Assembly (NCBI GenBank): GCA_031253995.1
Contig: JAIRVG010000028.1
Span: 86,391-150,390, forward strand
From: Paucimonas sp.
GTDB taxonomy: Bacteria; Pseudomonadota; Gammaproteobacteria; Pseudomonadales; Pseudomonadaceae
DNA: 64,000 bases
Direction of reading: 5' to 3'
Shown: positions 42,165 to 52,533 of the stretch, piece by piece
Layout: each line of letters opens with the position of its first letter
Position numbering within the stretch: the stretch's first letter is position 1
Made by a program: the position numbers and the translations under genes
Notes under the pieces: generated by a model
What the model saw: the letters and a program-made list of their open reading frames with translations, nothing else
Told to the model about the DNA's origin: nothing
Database searches by the model: none

Positions 42165-43219
42165 CGCACACCTCCGCTCAGGTTGAGGATTTCGTGTTCC
42201 AGCTCCGGCACCATGCGCCCGGTCAGGGCAAGTTCCAGGGAGCGTTGTTGCCCGGTCAGGTGCCGCTGTGCCTGCTGCAGGGCGACCACCGCCCAGCGCA
42301 GGTGGGCCATCAGTTGCCAGTAGCGAAGTGCATCGGCATCCGGGCGCCAGCCGGAGACGGACTGATAGCCATCGAGGAAATCGTCGAGTTCGCCCACTCC
42401 GCCGGCCTGCCGCTCGGGACGACCGAAGCGCCAGCAGCGGGCGGTGAACCAGCCGAGGTCTTCGCGGGGGTCGCCCCAACCGGCGAACTCCCAATCCAGC
42501 ACGCCGCTCAACTGGCCGCCGTCGACCATGTAGTTGCCCGTGCGGTAGTCACGGTGGATCAGGCGCGCGGGCACTGGCTCGGGACGATTCACCTCGCACC
42601 AGCGCAGGCCCCACTCGATCACCGGGTGGCTGCCCGGCAACGCGTCCAGGTACTGGCGATACTGGTCGATGCTGGCCTGGGCGTGATCGGCCCGCGCCGC
42701 CGGGAGAAAGCCGAGCGCCGGGTGGTCGGGGGTAATCCGGTGCAGGGCGGCGAGACTGCGACCCAGCTCGCGGCACAGCTCGCCACGCCGTGGTTCCAGG
42801 CTCGGGTCGGTGCTCAGCCGATGGCCGCTGGCGGAGCCGGACAGCGCCTGCATGACGAAGAAATCGCGGCCGATCAGCGCCGGATCGCGGCACAGCCACA
42901 ACGGCTCGGGCACCTTGACCCCGGCCTGGTGCACCGCGCGCAGGACGGCGAACTCCTCCTCGCGGCTCATGCTCACCGCCACCGAGGACGGCGAGTCGGT
43001 ACGCAGTACCCAGCGTCGTTCGACGCGCTCGCCGGCGTCTTCGAGGGTGGCGGTCAACAGCCAGTTTTCCTGGATGGCGCCGCCGGACAGGCGCTCGCAC
43101 TGCTCGATGCGAACAGCGCCGCGCCCGGTGCGTGCCGCCAGGAACTGCGCCAGCGGCGCCAGGGCTTGGGGAAGATCGATCCGCGGATGCGCGGATCCAG
43201 TAGAAGGTGTGCTGTACAT
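42161..43219 (-). CDS. APH/ACAD10-like acyl-CoA kinase (LvaA-like phosphotransferase)
   Basis: Started at ATG 43219 (MYSTPSTGSAHPRIDL), 352 residues. An upstream in-frame GTG at 43312 would place the sigma-54 promoter inside the gene and is rejected. The protein has an aminoglycoside-phosphotransferase fold: LSGGAIQENWLLTA nucleotide loop, catalytic LIHRDYRTGNYMVDGG and the metal-binding LDWEFAGWGDPREDLGW. In the lva pathway LvaA phosphorylates the 4-hydroxy group of 4-hydroxyacyl-CoA. It is the first gene of the leftward five-gene operon, just downstream of a -24/-12 sigma-54 promoter. Confidence 0.87.
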   Translation of the reverse strand: MYSTPSTGSAHPRIDLPQALAPLAQFLAARTGRGAVRIEQCERLSGGAIQENWLLTATLEDAGERVERRWVLRTDSPSSVAVSMSREEEFAVLRAVHQAGVKVPEPLWLCRDPALIGRDFFVMQALSGSASGHRLSTDPSLEPRRGELCRELGRSLAALHRITPDHPALGFLPAARADHAQASIDQYRQYLDALPGSHPVIEWGLRWCEVNRPEPVPARLIHRDYRTGNYMVDGGQLSGVLDWEFAGWGDPREDLGWFTARCWRFGRPERQAGGVGELDDFLDGYQSVSGWRPDADALRYWQLMAHLRWAVVALQQAQRHLTGQQRSLELALTGRMVPELEHEILNLSGGVR

Positions 43220-43256
43220 CGGAGACTGCTCACAGGTGATGACCTGGCCAGGTGTG

Positions 43257-43272
43257 AGCAAGAGCCGTTCCA
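43257..43272 (-). promoter_or_regulatory. Sigma-54 promoter for the leftward lva-like operon
   Basis: On the minus strand TGGAAC (43272-43267), five bases, then TTGCT (43261-43257) matches the -24/-12 consensus TGGCAC-N5-TTGCW with one change. The GG and GC dinucleotides have correct spacing. It lies ~37 bp before the kinase start, and a palindromic enhancer candidate is ~100 bp upstream. Confidence 0.7.
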
Positions 43273-43368
43273 GCTCTGGAAAATAAATAATTTCTCTTTT
43301 TAAAACAGACACTTATAAAGAAAATCCGGCTTCACCCAGAACGCCACGAGCACTGAGCCTTTGCAAAT

Positions 43369-43386
43369 CTGAAACCATTGTTTCAG
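43369..43386. promoter_or_regulatory. Upstream activator site candidate, copy 1
   Basis: CTGAAAC (43369-43375), four bases, GTTTCAG (43380-43386) is a perfect 7-bp inverted repeat. It lies ~97 bp upstream of the leftward -24 box and just before the sigma-54 activator gene. A related palindrome stands at 45385 before the other sigma-54 promoter. Confidence 0.65.
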
Positions 43387-43419
43387 TCTGGAAAAAGCCC
43401 ATCCTGCCGATACGACGCC

Positions 43420-45375
43420 ATGCCAGAAGAACGCTACCTCCCCCGGATCATCGCCCTCATCACCCACCTGCGCCTGTCGGAAGGCCCCAGCCGCATGGGC
43501 CGCATCGTGCAGCAGGTCATCCCCGACTATCAGGACCGTGCGCATATCGAAATCGTCGAAACCACCACCACGCAACTGCTCGATACCGGACGGGCACTGG
43601 ACAGCCGGCAGGACGTCGACGTGATCATCTGTTCCGGCGCCACCGCCGACTACCTGCGCCGACACATCGCCACCAGCACCCTGGCGATCCGCATGGGCGA
43701 GTACGACCTGATCCGTGCCCTGGACCTGGCCAGGAAGCAGGCGACCAAGGTAGGCATCCTCAGTTTCCAGCGCGGTCATCCCGAACTGGACGCCATGGCC
43801 TCGCTGTTCACCGTCGAGTTGCGTCAGGCCACCTACTCCAACCTCGACGAAGCGCGCCAGCGCATCCGCCAGCTGGTCGATGACGGTTATCGGGTCATCG
43901 TCGGCTCTTCCACCGCGGTGGAAATGGCCGAAGCGGCGGGTGCCAAGGGCGTGCTCGCACTCAATGGCGATGCCATCCGCCGTGCCCTGGACGAAACCCT
44001 GGCGATCGCCCGCAGCCGAACCCACGCGCTGATCCAGCAGCAACGCCTGAATGCCGTGCTGCGCAACCTCAGCGACGGGGTGATCGCAGTGGACGCCAGC
44101 GGCATCGTCCAGTCCCTCAACCCGCGCATGGCGCAATTGCTGGACATCCCCGTCGACACCGCACGGGATCGCCCGATCGGCGAACTCATGCCGGAACTGG
44201 ACATCAGCGCCACCCTGCGCGACGGTGAAAGCGAGGAAAACCGCATCCTGCGCATCGGCGGGCGGGTGCTGGCGGCGAACATCAGCGCCATCATCGAAAA
44301 CGGTCGGCCGGATGGCGCGGTGATCTCCTGCCAGGAAACCAATGTGATCCAGCGCGCCGACCGGCGCATCCGCAGCCAGGCACGCCCCCGGCAATTCACC
44401 GCGCGCTACCGCTTCGAGCAGATCCTTGGCGACACGCCGGCGTTCCGCACGCTGCTGGAGCTGGCGCGGCGCTATGCGCAAACCGACGCCACCGTGCTGA
44501 TTACCGGGGAAAGCGGGACCGGCAAGGAGTTGCTCGGGCAAAGCCTGCACAATGCCAGCCCACGCCAGGCCGGGCCCTTCGTCGCGATCAACTGCGCGGC
44601 CTTCCCCGAGACCCTCCTGGAGAGCGAGCTGTTCGGCTACGAGGACGGCGCCTTCACCGGCTCACGCAAGGGCGGCAAGACCGGCCTGATCGAAGCGGCG
44701 CACACCGGCACGCTGTTTCTCGACGAGATTGGCGACATGCCCGTCAGCCTGCAGACCCGCCTGCTGCGGGTGTTGCAGGAACGCGAGGTGCTGCGCCTGG
44801 GCGCATCGGAGCCGACACCCGTGGACCTGCGCGTGCTCGCCGCGACCCACTGCGACCTGCGCGAACGCATCGCCGATGGGCGCTTTCGCGAGGACCTGTA
44901 TTACCGCCTGAACATCCTGCGGCTGGCGGTACCGCCGCTGCGGGAGCGCGCCGCGGACATCCCGTTGCTGGCAACGACGATCCTGCAGCGCCTGCCCGAA
45001 GCCGCCGCGGCAGCCGGCCGCGCGCTGCTCGAACGGCTGATGCCGACGCTGCAGAACCACGCCTGGCCGGGCAATATCCGCGAGCTGGAAAACCTGGTGG
45101 AGCGGGCCGCCCTGTCCGCCCCTAGCCTGGGCGACGATCCCGGCGAACAGCTGCTGCGTCCGCTGTTCCCGGAGCTGTTCGCCCACAGCGAGCAGCAGGC
45201 CCCGAACGCCGCCGAGGACCTGCGCCATGTCGGCAAGCGCAGCGAAGTGGCGCATGTCCGCAAGGTCCTCGCCGACTGTGGCGGCGACACCCACGAGGCT
45301 GCGCGACGCCTGGGCATCAGTCGCACGACCCTGTGGCGGCGCCTGCGCGGCGGCGGTGCAACACCGCAGGAATGA
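43420..45375 (+). CDS. PrpR-type sigma-54-dependent transcriptional activator
   Basis: Started at ATG 43420 (MPEERYLPRIIALITHLRL), 651 residues in four parts. These are a PrpR-N/MpoR-like sensor (~residues 10-190: VDVIICSGATADYLRRH, TYSNLDEARQRIRQLVDDGYRVIVG), a PAS domain (~210-310: LNAVLRNLSDGVIAVDASG), the AAA+ domain (~330-560) and a Fis-type HTH (~620-648: THEAARRLGISRTTLWRRL). The AAA+ domain has Walker A GESGTGKE, the sigma-54 contact loop GAFTGS, and Walker B GTLFLDEIGD. It lies between two operons that both have sigma-54 promoters and matching palindromes, so it very probably activates both. The ligand is likely the substrate or a CoA ester. Confidence 0.92.
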   Translation: MPEERYLPRIIALITHLRLSEGPSRMGRIVQQVIPDYQDRAHIEIVETTTTQLLDTGRALDSRQDVDVIICSGATADYLRRHIATSTLAIRMGEYDLIRALDLARKQATKVGILSFQRGHPELDAMASLFTVELRQATYSNLDEARQRIRQLVDDGYRVIVGSSTAVEMAEAAGAKGVLALNGDAIRRALDETLAIARSRTHALIQQQRLNAVLRNLSDGVIAVDASGIVQSLNPRMAQLLDIPVDTARDRPIGELMPELDISATLRDGESEENRILRIGGRVLAANISAIIENGRPDGAVISCQETNVIQRADRRIRSQARPRQFTARYRFEQILGDTPAFRTLLELARRYAQTDATVLITGESGTGKELLGQSLHNASPRQAGPFVAINCAAFPETLLESELFGYEDGAFTGSRKGGKTGLIEAAHTGTLFLDEIGDMPVSLQTRLLRVLQEREVLRLGASEPTPVDLRVLAATHCDLRERIADGRFREDLYYRLNILRLAVPPLRERAADIPLLATTILQRLPEAAAAAGRALLERLMPTLQNHAWPGNIRELENLVERAALSAPSLGDDPGEQLLRPLFPELFAHSEQQAPNAAEDLRHVGKRSEVAHVRKVLADCGGDTHEAARRLGISRTTLWRRLRGGGATPQE

Positions 45376-45384
45376 AAAGCGAAC

Positions 45385-45410
45385 CTGAAACCAGGTTCAG
45401 AATTGAAACC
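45385..45410. promoter_or_regulatory. Upstream activator site candidate, copy 2
   Basis: CTGAAACCAGGTTCAG (45385-45400) is a near copy of the 43369 palindrome, shortened by two bases in the middle, followed by a third half-site TTGAAACC. It lies about 115-130 bp upstream of the rightward sigma-54 promoter. Confidence 0.6.
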
Positions 45411-45515
45411 GCAACGGGGTGAAAAAAGCCCAGGCGGCCACCAATGCGGCCGACCAACAAATCTATCTCTCTGATTTAAATAGGTTTTTCAGGAAACAAA
45501 AATCCCTCCCAGCCG

Positions 45516-45532
45516 TTGGCACACGCCTTGCT
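45516..45532 (+). promoter_or_regulatory. Sigma-54 promoter for the rightward lva-like operon
   Basis: TTGGCAC-ACGCC-TTGCT is a perfect -24/-12 element. It is 80 bp before the acyl-CoA synthetase start, preceded by an AT-rich stretch suited to DNA bending and by the activator palindrome. Confidence 0.88.
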
Positions 45533-45612
45533 GAACCCCTGCCACGAGGGTTGTCGGTCCGCCGGACCGCACCTGTTATGCCCTCATACAAGAACAAGGC
45601 AGGAGGTTGCCT

Positions 45613-47223
45613 GTGCAAGGCATGATGATGAACTTCGACCTCGGCATCGGCGCGATCATGCGCCATGCCCTGCAGGTCGCGGCCGATACCGAGATCGTTT
45701 CCCTGTTCGCCGATGGCAGCGTGCATCGCTACACCTACGCCGACGCGTTCGCCCGGGTCGCCCGGCTGGCCAACGTGCTGGATGCGCTGGACTGCCCGCC
45801 AGACGCACGGATCGGCACCCTGGCCTGGAATGACCACCGGCATTTCGAGCTGCACTACGCCGCACCCTGCAGCGGGCGTGTCTGCCACACCATCAATCCC
45901 AAGCTGTTTCCCGAACAGGTCGCCTACATCATTCGCCATGCCGAGGATGATGTGCTGTTCATCGATCCGCAGTTCATCCCGCTGGTGGAAGCACTGCAGC
46001 ACCAGCTGGTCTCGGTACGCCGCTTCATCGCCCTGTGCGCCGCCGACCAACTGCCTGCCAGCAGCCTCCCCGGCCTGCTCAGCTACGAAGCGTTGCTGGC
46101 CGAGGCGAGCGCCGAGTACACCTGGCCCGAGATCGACGAACGCCAGGCCTGCGGCCTCTGCTACACCTCCGGCACCACGGGCGATCCCAAGGGTGTGCTG
46201 ACCAGTCACCGCAGCACCGTGCTGCATGGCATGGCGCAGAACATGGCCGACAACGTCGGCCTGCGTGCCATCGATGTGGTGATGCCGATGGTGCCGATGT
46301 TCCATGTCAGTGCCTGGGGCATGCCCTACAACGCCGCGATGGTCGGCGCCAAGCTGGTCCTGCCCGGCCCCGCCGTGGGCGATGCCGCGGCAATGGTGCG
46401 GCTGATCAACGACGAGGGCGTGACCTTCTCCCTCGCAGTCCCGACCCTGTGGAACAACATCAGCCAGTTCCTGCAGGCCAACCGCCTGGAAGTCCCGACG
46501 CTGGGTCGCGCGGTGACCGGCGGCGCCGCCTGCCCGCTGACGCTGATCGAGGCCATGGGCGAGCACGGCGTGGCGCTGGAGAACGGCTGGGGCATGACCG
46601 AGATGAGCCCCATGGGCAGCTACAACCGCTACCAGCCCTGGTACGACGAGCTGCAAGCGCCGCACCGCGGGGCGCAGTTGCTCAAGTCCGGTCGCTCGCT
46701 GTTCGGCGTGGAAATGCGCATCGTCGACGAGGGCGGCCGGCGCCTGGCGCATGACGGCGTGGCCTCCGGCGCCCTGCAGGTACGCGGCCCGTGGGTACGC
46801 AACGGCTACTACGGCCAGGGCAGCAGCGAGGATTGGTTCGACACCGGCGACGTGGCCTGCATCGATCCCCGCGGCTACATGCTGATCACCGATCGCCTCA
46901 AGGACGTGATCAAGTCCGGCGGCGAGTGGATCTGCTCGGTGTCCATCGAGAACGCGATCATGGCCCATCCCGACGTCGCCGAGGCGGCGGTGGTCGGTGT
47001 CGCCCACCCGCGCTGGAGCGAACGGCCCCTGCTGGTGATAGTGCCGAGGATCGCCGGCGCTGCGCCGAGCCATGAACAGCTGATCGCCTTCCTCGAAGGC
47101 AAGGTGCCGAAATGGTGGCTGCCGGATGCCAGCGAAGTGCTGGAGCAGCTGCCCCATACCGCCACCGGCAAGGTCAGCAAGAAAACCCTGCGCGAACGCT
47201 ACAGCGCCTACAGCTGGCCCTGA
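45613..47223 (+). CDS. AMP-forming acyl-CoA synthetase (LvaE-like)
   Basis: The start is the GTG at 45613, six bases after AGGAGG; the first ATG at 45622 is too far from it. The 536-residue adenylate-forming enzyme has the P-loop [13 protein letters not shown], the [10 protein letters not shown] motif, the [12 protein letters not shown] hinge region and the C-terminal catalytic lysine in [14 protein letters not shown]. It should activate the incoming carboxylic acid to its CoA ester. The sequence is of the medium/long-chain and DmdB-like group. It is the first gene of the rightward sigma-54 operon and the expected entry enzyme for the leftward operon's CoA chemistry. Confidence 0.88.
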   Translation: MQGMMMNFDLGIGAIMRHALQVAADTEIVSLFADGSVHRYTYADAFARVARLANVLDALDCPPDARIGTLAWNDHRHFELHYAAPCSGRVCHTINPKLFPEQVAYIIRHAEDDVLFIDPQFIPLVEALQHQLVSVRRFIALCAADQLPASSLPGLLSYEALLAEASAEYTWPEIDERQACGLCYTSGTTGDPKGVLTSHRSTVLHGMAQNMADNVGLRAIDVVMPMVPMFHVSAWGMPYNAAMVGAKLVLPGPAVGDAAAMVRLINDEGVTFSLAVPTLWNNISQFLQANRLEVPTLGRAVTGGAACPLTLIEAMGEHGVALENGWGMTEMSPMGSYNRYQPWYDELQAPHRGAQLLKSGRSLFGVEMRIVDEGGRRLAHDGVASGALQVRGPWVRNGYYGQGSSEDWFDTGDVACIDPRGYMLITDRLKDVIKSGGEWICSVSIENAIMAHPDVAEAAVVGVAHPRWSERPLLVIVPRIAGAAPSHEQLIAFLEGKVPKWWLPDASEVLEQLPHTATGKVSKKTLRERYSAYSWP

Positions 47224-47310
47224 GCAGGCCGCTCCCGACCCCTCACTACAAGCGGCCCGCCCTGCGGCGGGCCGGTGCCCTGCCGTACAACAAAAACAAC
47301 CGGAGGCCCC

Positions 47311-47640
47311 ATGACCCACCTGCCCGATCCACATGCCGAACACTATCGACGCATCAGCCAGAACCCCAGGTTCCTCGCCCTGAGCCGGGCCCGCTCGCGG
47401 ACCAGCTGGTGCCTGTCGGCCGTGGTGCTGGCCGCGTACTTCCTGTTCATGGGAGTCGCCGCCATCAACCCGCAATTCCTGCACCAGCCGCTCTTTCCGG
47501 GCAGCCACCTGAGCCTCGGCCTGCCGCTGGGCGCGCTCCTGCTGCTGGCGAGCTGGCTGCTCACCGCCTGGTACGTGCACCGCGCCAACCACCACTTCGA
47601 CCCCATCGGCGCCAGCATCATCAAGGAGAGCCAGGCATGA
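47311..47640 (+). CDS. DUF485 small membrane protein
   Basis: The 109-residue protein follows GGAGG and contains the DUF485 signature [17 protein letters not shown] and two membrane helices ([15 protein letters not shown] and [19 protein letters not shown]). DUF485 proteins (YjcH in E. coli) are almost always encoded just before an SSS acetate-type symporter, as here (ATGA overlap). They are presumed accessory subunits. AACAAAAACAA (47289-47299) is a Crc-like motif at the ribosome-binding region. Confidence 0.87.
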   Translation: MTHLPDPHAEHYRRISQNPRFLALSRARSRTSWCLSAVVLAAYFLFMGVAAINPQFLHQPLFPGSHLSLGLPLGALLLLASWLLTAWYVHRANHHFDPIGASIIKESQA

Positions 47641-49295
47641 AACCCATTCCTACCCATGCCCTGGCGGCATCGACCGCCATCCTGCCCGGGCTCGCCAGCG
47701 CCGCCGAGGGCGGCCGGCAACCGCTCAACCTGGACGCGATCGGCATGTTCATGCTGTTCGTCCTGACCACCCTGCTGATCACCTGGTGGGCCTCGCGGCG
47801 CACCCACTCGACCCACGATTTCTACACTGCCGGCGGCGGCATCAGCGGCTTCCAGAACGGCCTGGCCATCGCCGGCGACTACATGTCGGCGTCCACCCTG
47901 CTAGGGCTCTCCAGCCTGGTGTTCGCCAAGGGCTATGACGGTTTCATCTATGTCACCGGCTTCTTCATCGGCTGGCCCATCCTCACCTTCCTCATGGCCG
48001 AGCGCCTGCGCAACCTGGGCCGCTACACCTTCGCCGACATCGTCTCGTTCCGCCTCGACCAGCGCCGTATCCGGGTCCTGGCCGCCTGCGGCTCGCTGAC
48101 CGTGGTGTGCTGCTACCTGTTGCTGCAGATGGTGGGCGCCGGGCAGTTGATCAAGCTGCTGTTCGGCCTCGACTACGCCGTCGCGGTGGTGGTGGTGGGC
48201 GTGCTGATGCTGGTGTACGTGGTCTTCGGCGGCATGCTGGCGACCACCTGGGTGCAGATCACCAAGGCCGTCCTGCTGCTGGCCGGCGGCACCACCCTGA
48301 TGCTCCTGGCCCTCGCCGAATTCGGCTTCAGCCTGGAAACCCTGGCCCGGCGCGCGGTGCAAAGCCATGCCAACGGCTGGAGCATCATGGGCCCCGGCAG
48401 CATGCTGTCCAACCCGGTCAACGTCGCCTCCATGGCGCTTGGCCTGGTCTTCGGCCTGGCCGGCCTGCCGCATATCCTGATGCGTTTCTTCACCGTGCCG
48501 AACGCCCGGGAAGCGCGCAAGTCGGTGCTCTACGCCTCGGCGTTCATCGGTTTCTTCTTCCTCGTGGTGTGCGTGCTTGGCTTCGCCGCCATCGTCATCG
48601 TCGGCACCGACCCGCAGTACTTCATCAACGGACAACCGGGCGGTGCGCTGGTCGGCGGCAGCAACATGGTCGCGATGCACCTGGCCAGCAAGGTCGGCGG
48701 CAGCCTGTTCCTCGGTTTCCTTTCGGCCGTAGCCTTCGCCACCATCCTCGCGGTGGTCGCGGGACTGACCCTGGCCGGCGCCTCGGCCATTTCCCATGAT
48801 CTCTACGTGACGGTCCTCAAGCGCGGCCAGGCCAGCGAAGCCGAGGAGATGAAAGTCTCGCGCCTGGCCGTGGTGGGCCTGGGCCTGGTGGCGATCGCCC
48901 TGGGCATCCTCTTCGAGCAGGTCAACATCGCCTTCCTGGTCGGCCTGACCTTCGGCATCGCCGCCTCGGCCAACTTCCCGGTGCTGATCATGGCCATGTA
49001 CTGGCGCGGCCTGACCACCCGCGGGGCCATCTGCGGCGGGCTTGCCGGGCTGCTCTCGGCACTGACGCTGGTGATCCTCTCGCCCACCGTCTGGGTCACC
49101 GTGCTCGGTCACCCCCAGGCGATCTTCCCCTACGACCACCCGGCGCTGTTCTCCATGCCCCTGGCCTTCCTGGTGATCGTCCTGGTTTCGCGCCTGGACC
49201 GCAGCGCGCAGGGCGCCAGGGATCGCCAAGGCTTCGACGACCAGCGCGTGCGGGCCGAGACCGGCCTGGGCAGCGCCGGCGCAACTTCCCACTGA
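47637..49295 (+). CDS. SSS-family cation:carboxylate symporter (ActP-like)
   Basis: The 552-residue protein starts at the ATG overlapping the DUF485 stop and has an N-terminal signal-like helix, then about thirteen transmembrane segments. [32 protein letters not shown] is the sodium-solute symporter signature of ActP-type carriers; the central stretch of it, SAST, lines the sodium site. It probably imports the short carboxylic acid used by this cluster, matching LvaG of the P. putida lva operon. Confidence 0.88.
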   Translation: MKPIPTHALAASTAILPGLASAAEGGRQPLNLDAIGMFMLFVLTTLLITWWASRRTHSTHDFYTAGGGISGFQNGLAIAGDYMSASTLLGLSSLVFAKGYDGFIYVTGFFIGWPILTFLMAERLRNLGRYTFADIVSFRLDQRRIRVLAACGSLTVVCCYLLLQMVGAGQLIKLLFGLDYAVAVVVVGVLMLVYVVFGGMLATTWVQITKAVLLLAGGTTLMLLALAEFGFSLETLARRAVQSHANGWSIMGPGSMLSNPVNVASMALGLVFGLAGLPHILMRFFTVPNAREARKSVLYASAFIGFFFLVVCVLGFAAIVIVGTDPQYFINGQPGGALVGGSNMVAMHLASKVGGSLFLGFLSAVAFATILAVVAGLTLAGASAISHDLYVTVLKRGQASEAEEMKVSRLAVVGLGLVAIALGILFEQVNIAFLVGLTFGIAASANFPVLIMAMYWRGLTTRGAICGGLAGLLSALTLVILSPTVWVTVLGHPQAIFPYDHPALFSMPLAFLVIVLVSRLDRSAQGARDRQGFDDQRVRAETGLGSAGATSH

Positions 49296-49334
49296 CACGC
49301 GGGGCCAGGCGCCCCGCCATCGAGAGCTTCCTCC

Positions 49335-51107
49335 ATGAGTACATTCCAGGCCCCGTTGCGCGACATGCGCTTCGTCCTCCATGAAGTCTTCGCCGCCCCT
49401 GAACTGTGGGCGCGCCTGCCGGCCCTGGCGCACAGCGTCGATGCCGACACCGCCGACGCCATTCTCGAAGAAGCGGCCAAGGTCACCGCGACCCTGATCG
49501 CCCCGCTCAACCGCAGCGGCGACGAGCAAGGTGCGCAGTGGCAGGATGGCGCAGTGCGCACCCCCGAAGGCTTTCGCGAGGCCTATGCCACCTATGCCGA
49601 GGGCGGCTGGGTCGGCCTGTCCGGCAACCCGCAGTACGGTGGCATGGGCATGCCCAAGATGCTCGCCGTCGCATTCGAGGAAATGCTCTATGCCGCCGGG
49701 TCCAGCTTCGCCCTGTATTCGGCGTTGAGCGCCGGCGCCTGCCTGGCCATCGATGCCCATGGCAGCGAAGCCCTGAAGCGCCTTTACCTGCCGCCCATGT
49801 ACGCCGGTCATTGGGCCGGCTCCATGTGCCTGACGGAAGCCCACGCCGGCACCGACCTGGGGATGATCCGCACCCGCGCCACCCCCGGCGCGGATGGCAG
49901 CTACCAGGTCAGCGGCAGCAAGATCTTCATCACCGGTGGCGAGCAGGACCTGACCGAGAACATCATCCACCTGGTGCTCGCCCGCTTGCCGGACGCGCCT
50001 GCCGGCGCCAAGGGCATCTCGCTGTTCCTGGTGCCCAAGGTGCTGGTGAACGCCGACGGCAGCCTCGGCGCGCGCAACGCGGTGAGCTGCGGCTCCATCG
50101 AACACAAGATGGGCATCAAGGCCTCGGCCACCTGCGTGATGAACTTCGATGGCGCCACCGGCTACCTGCTCGGCGAAGCCAACAAAGGGTTGGCGGCGAT
50201 GTTCACCATGATGAACTACGAGCGTCTTTCCATCGGCATCCAGGGTATCGGCTGCGCCGAGGCGTCGTACCAGGCCGCGGCGGGTTATGCCCGCGAGCGC
50301 CTGCAGAGTCGTGCCGCCGCGGGCCCGCTGAACCAGGACAAGGCCGCCGATCCGATCATCGTCCACGCCGACGTGCGCCGCATGCTGCTGACCATGAAGG
50401 CGCTGAACGAAGGCGGGCGCGCGTTCGCCTGCTATGTCGGCCAGCAACTGGACCTGGCCAGGTACGCCACCGACCCCGGCGAACGCCGCGACGCCGAAGC
50501 CCTGGTGGCCTTGCTGACGCCGGTGGCCAAGGCCTTCTTCAGCGACAACGGGCTGGAAAGCTGCGTGCATGGCCAGCAAGTGTTCGGCGGCCACGGCTAC
50601 ATCCGCGAATGGGGCCAGGAACAACTGGTCCGCGATGTGCGCATCGCGCAGATCTACGAAGGCACCAACGGTATCCAGGCCCTCGACCTGCTGGGACGCA
50701 AGGTGGTGGCCAACGGCGGCGCGACGCTGCAGCGCTTCGCCACGGAAATCCGTGACTTCGCCAACACCCGGCACACGCCCTGGAGCCCCGCGCTGCTGGA
50801 GGCATTGCAGCGCCTGGAAGACCTCAGCGACTGGCTGCTGGAGCAGGCCAGGGTCGACCCCGACTCGGTGGGCGCGGCCTCGGTGGAGTACCTGCAACTG
50901 TTCGGTTACGTCGCCTACGCCTACATGTGGGCACGCATGGCAGCCACCGCACGGCCCAGGCTGGACCAGGACGCCGGGTTCTACGGCGGCAAGCTGGCCA
51001 CCGCGGAGTTCTTCTTCAGCCGTCTGCTGCCGCGCACCCTGGGCCTGGAAGCGAGCATTCGTGCTGGCAGCCGGTCGCTCTACGGCCTGACCGCCGAACA
51101 GTTCTGA
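49335..51107 (+). CDS. Acyl-CoA dehydrogenase, long DmdC/AcdB-like form
   Basis: The 590-residue protein is longer than standard acyl-CoA dehydrogenases because of the extra C-terminal acetyl-CoA-dehydrogenase-like domain (PF12806-type, residues ~470-590). Core motifs are MCLTEAHAGTDLGMIRT, KIFITGGEQDLTENIIHLV, QVFGGHGYIREWGQEQ and the catalytic Glu in IYEGTNGIQALDLLGRK. It lies 40 bp after the symporter and is not part of the described seven-gene lva operon. It could oxidise the chain after phosphate elimination or on entry. Confidence 0.88.
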   Translation: MSTFQAPLRDMRFVLHEVFAAPELWARLPALAHSVDADTADAILEEAAKVTATLIAPLNRSGDEQGAQWQDGAVRTPEGFREAYATYAEGGWVGLSGNPQYGGMGMPKMLAVAFEEMLYAAGSSFALYSALSAGACLAIDAHGSEALKRLYLPPMYAGHWAGSMCLTEAHAGTDLGMIRTRATPGADGSYQVSGSKIFITGGEQDLTENIIHLVLARLPDAPAGAKGISLFLVPKVLVNADGSLGARNAVSCGSIEHKMGIKASATCVMNFDGATGYLLGEANKGLAAMFTMMNYERLSIGIQGIGCAEASYQAAAGYARERLQSRAAAGPLNQDKAADPIIVHADVRRMLLTMKALNEGGRAFACYVGQQLDLARYATDPGERRDAEALVALLTPVAKAFFSDNGLESCVHGQQVFGGHGYIREWGQEQLVRDVRIAQIYEGTNGIQALDLLGRKVVANGGATLQRFATEIRDFANTRHTPWSPALLEALQRLEDLSDWLLEQARVDPDSVGAASVEYLQLFGYVAYAYMWARMAATARPRLDQDAGFYGGKLATAEFFFSRLLPRTLGLEASIRAGSRSLYGLTAEQF

Positions 51108-51203
51108 GCAACACGATCCCCTGTACTTCCCCTGCCTCGCATCGACCCCGGCGGCTCGATGCGCGGCTCGCTGTTCCATCAATAACAACAACAGGACATC
51201 ACC

Positions 51204-52466
51204 ATGAAGCATTCCCTCACCGTCAATCGCCTGCTCCTGGCCGGCTGCGCCCTCGCCCCGGTCGTGCCGGCCAGCGCGGCCTTGCTCGACGACAGCAAGG
51301 CCAGCCTGGAGCTGCGCAACTTCTACATGAACCGTGATTTCCGCCAGGCCGGGGCCAGCCAGGCCAAGGCCGAAGAGTGGGCCCAGGGCTTGCTGTTGCG
51401 CTACGAGTCGGGGTTTACCGAGGGCGATATCGGCGTCGGTATCGATGCCCTCGGCCTGCTCGGGCTCAAGCTCGACTCCGGCGCAGGGCGCAGCGGCACG
51501 CAATTGCTCAAGCAGGACCGGGAGAGCCGCAAGGCACAGGACGAATACGCTGAACTGGGCCTGACCGCCAAGTTCAAGGTCTCGCGCACCGTGCTCAAGC
51601 TGGGCGCGCTGCAGCCGCGCCTGCCCAGCGTCGCCTACAACGATGCCCGCCTGCTCCCGCAGAGTTTCCGCGGTGGCCACCTGAACAGCCAGGAGATCGA
51701 CGGCCTGACCCTCGATGCCGGGCGCCTGAGTCAGGTCAACCAGCGCAATTCCTCCGACTTCGAAGACATGAGCGCGAGCACCGGCAGCGCCGGCGCCACC
51801 GGCATCAAGAGCAGCAAGACCAGCGACGCCTTCGACTTCGCCGGCCTGAGCTATCGCTGGAACGAGCAATGGAGCGGCGCCTGGCACTATGGCGAGCTGG
51901 AAGACATCTATCGCCAGCACATCCTCAGCCTGACCCACAACCTGCGCCTGGACGACCAGCGCTCGCTGCGCAGCGAGCTACGCGTCGCTCGCGCCAGGGA
52001 TGACGGCAGCAGCAATGTCGACAACGACGCCTACGGCCTCATGCTGACCTGGCGCCAGGCGGCCCACAGCGTTGCCTTCGCCTACCAGCGCATGGCCGGC
52101 GATACCGGCTACGCCTACATCGCCGGCAGCGATCCGTTCCTGTTCAACTATGTGCAGTTCGGCGACTTCGCCAACCGCGACGAACGCTCCTGGCAAGCGC
52201 GCTACGACTATGACTTCGGCGCCCTGGGGATTCCCGGCCTGAGCTTCATGAGCCGCTATGTGCGTGGCAGCGACATCGAGCTCGGCGGCGGCCGGCCGAG
52301 CGGCGAGGAATGGGAACGCAATACCGACATCGCCTACGTCTTCCAGAGCGGACCGCTGCGCAACCTCGGGGTGAAATGGCGCAACGCGACGATCCGCACC
52401 CGGCACTTCGCCAACGACCTGGACGACAACCGCCTGATCCTCAGCTACACCCTGCCCCTCTGGTGA
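51204..52466 (+). CDS. OprD-family outer membrane porin
   Basis: The 420-residue protein has a signal peptide ending near VVPASA-ALL, followed by [36 protein letters not shown] and the C-terminal ILSYTLPLW of the OprD/Occ porins. It is strongly similar to the 6727 porin. It lies downstream of the acyl-CoA dehydrogenase and likely brings the cluster's substrate across the outer membrane. AATAACAACAACA (51181-51193) is a Crc-like motif ten bases before the ATG. Confidence 0.9.
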   Translation: MKHSLTVNRLLLAGCALAPVVPASAALLDDSKASLELRNFYMNRDFRQAGASQAKAEEWAQGLLLRYESGFTEGDIGVGIDALGLLGLKLDSGAGRSGTQLLKQDRESRKAQDEYAELGLTAKFKVSRTVLKLGALQPRLPSVAYNDARLLPQSFRGGHLNSQEIDGLTLDAGRLSQVNQRNSSDFEDMSASTGSAGATGIKSSKTSDAFDFAGLSYRWNEQWSGAWHYGELEDIYRQHILSLTHNLRLDDQRSLRSELRVARARDDGSSNVDNDAYGLMLTWRQAAHSVAFAYQRMAGDTGYAYIAGSDPFLFNYVQFGDFANRDERSWQARYDYDFGALGIPGLSFMSRYVRGSDIELGGGRPSGEEWERNTDIAYVFQSGPLRNLGVKWRNATIRTRHFANDLDDNRLILSYTLPLW

Positions 52467-52533
52467 CACGCCGGCGTGGCCGGGTTCGCCCGGCCACGTA
52501 GCGTTCGCCAGTCTTCCTGTTGCAGAAACCACG

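Noticed and set aside
43312..43312. Upstream GTG start for the lva-like kinase
   Set aside because: It would place the -24/-12 promoter within the coding sequence and add an N-terminus unlike the family; ATG 43219 fits better.
45463..47595. A 710-codon minus-strand frame opposite the acyl-CoA synthetase
   Set aside because: Antisense shadow without domains; the plus strand has all adenylate-enzyme motifs.
47901..51938. A 1345-codon open frame on the minus strand
   Set aside because: It is antisense to the symporter, acyl-CoA dehydrogenase and porin genes. Its translation is low-complexity (Gln/Gly/Ala/His/Arg) with no domain, as expected for the GC-rich third-position shadow of real genes.
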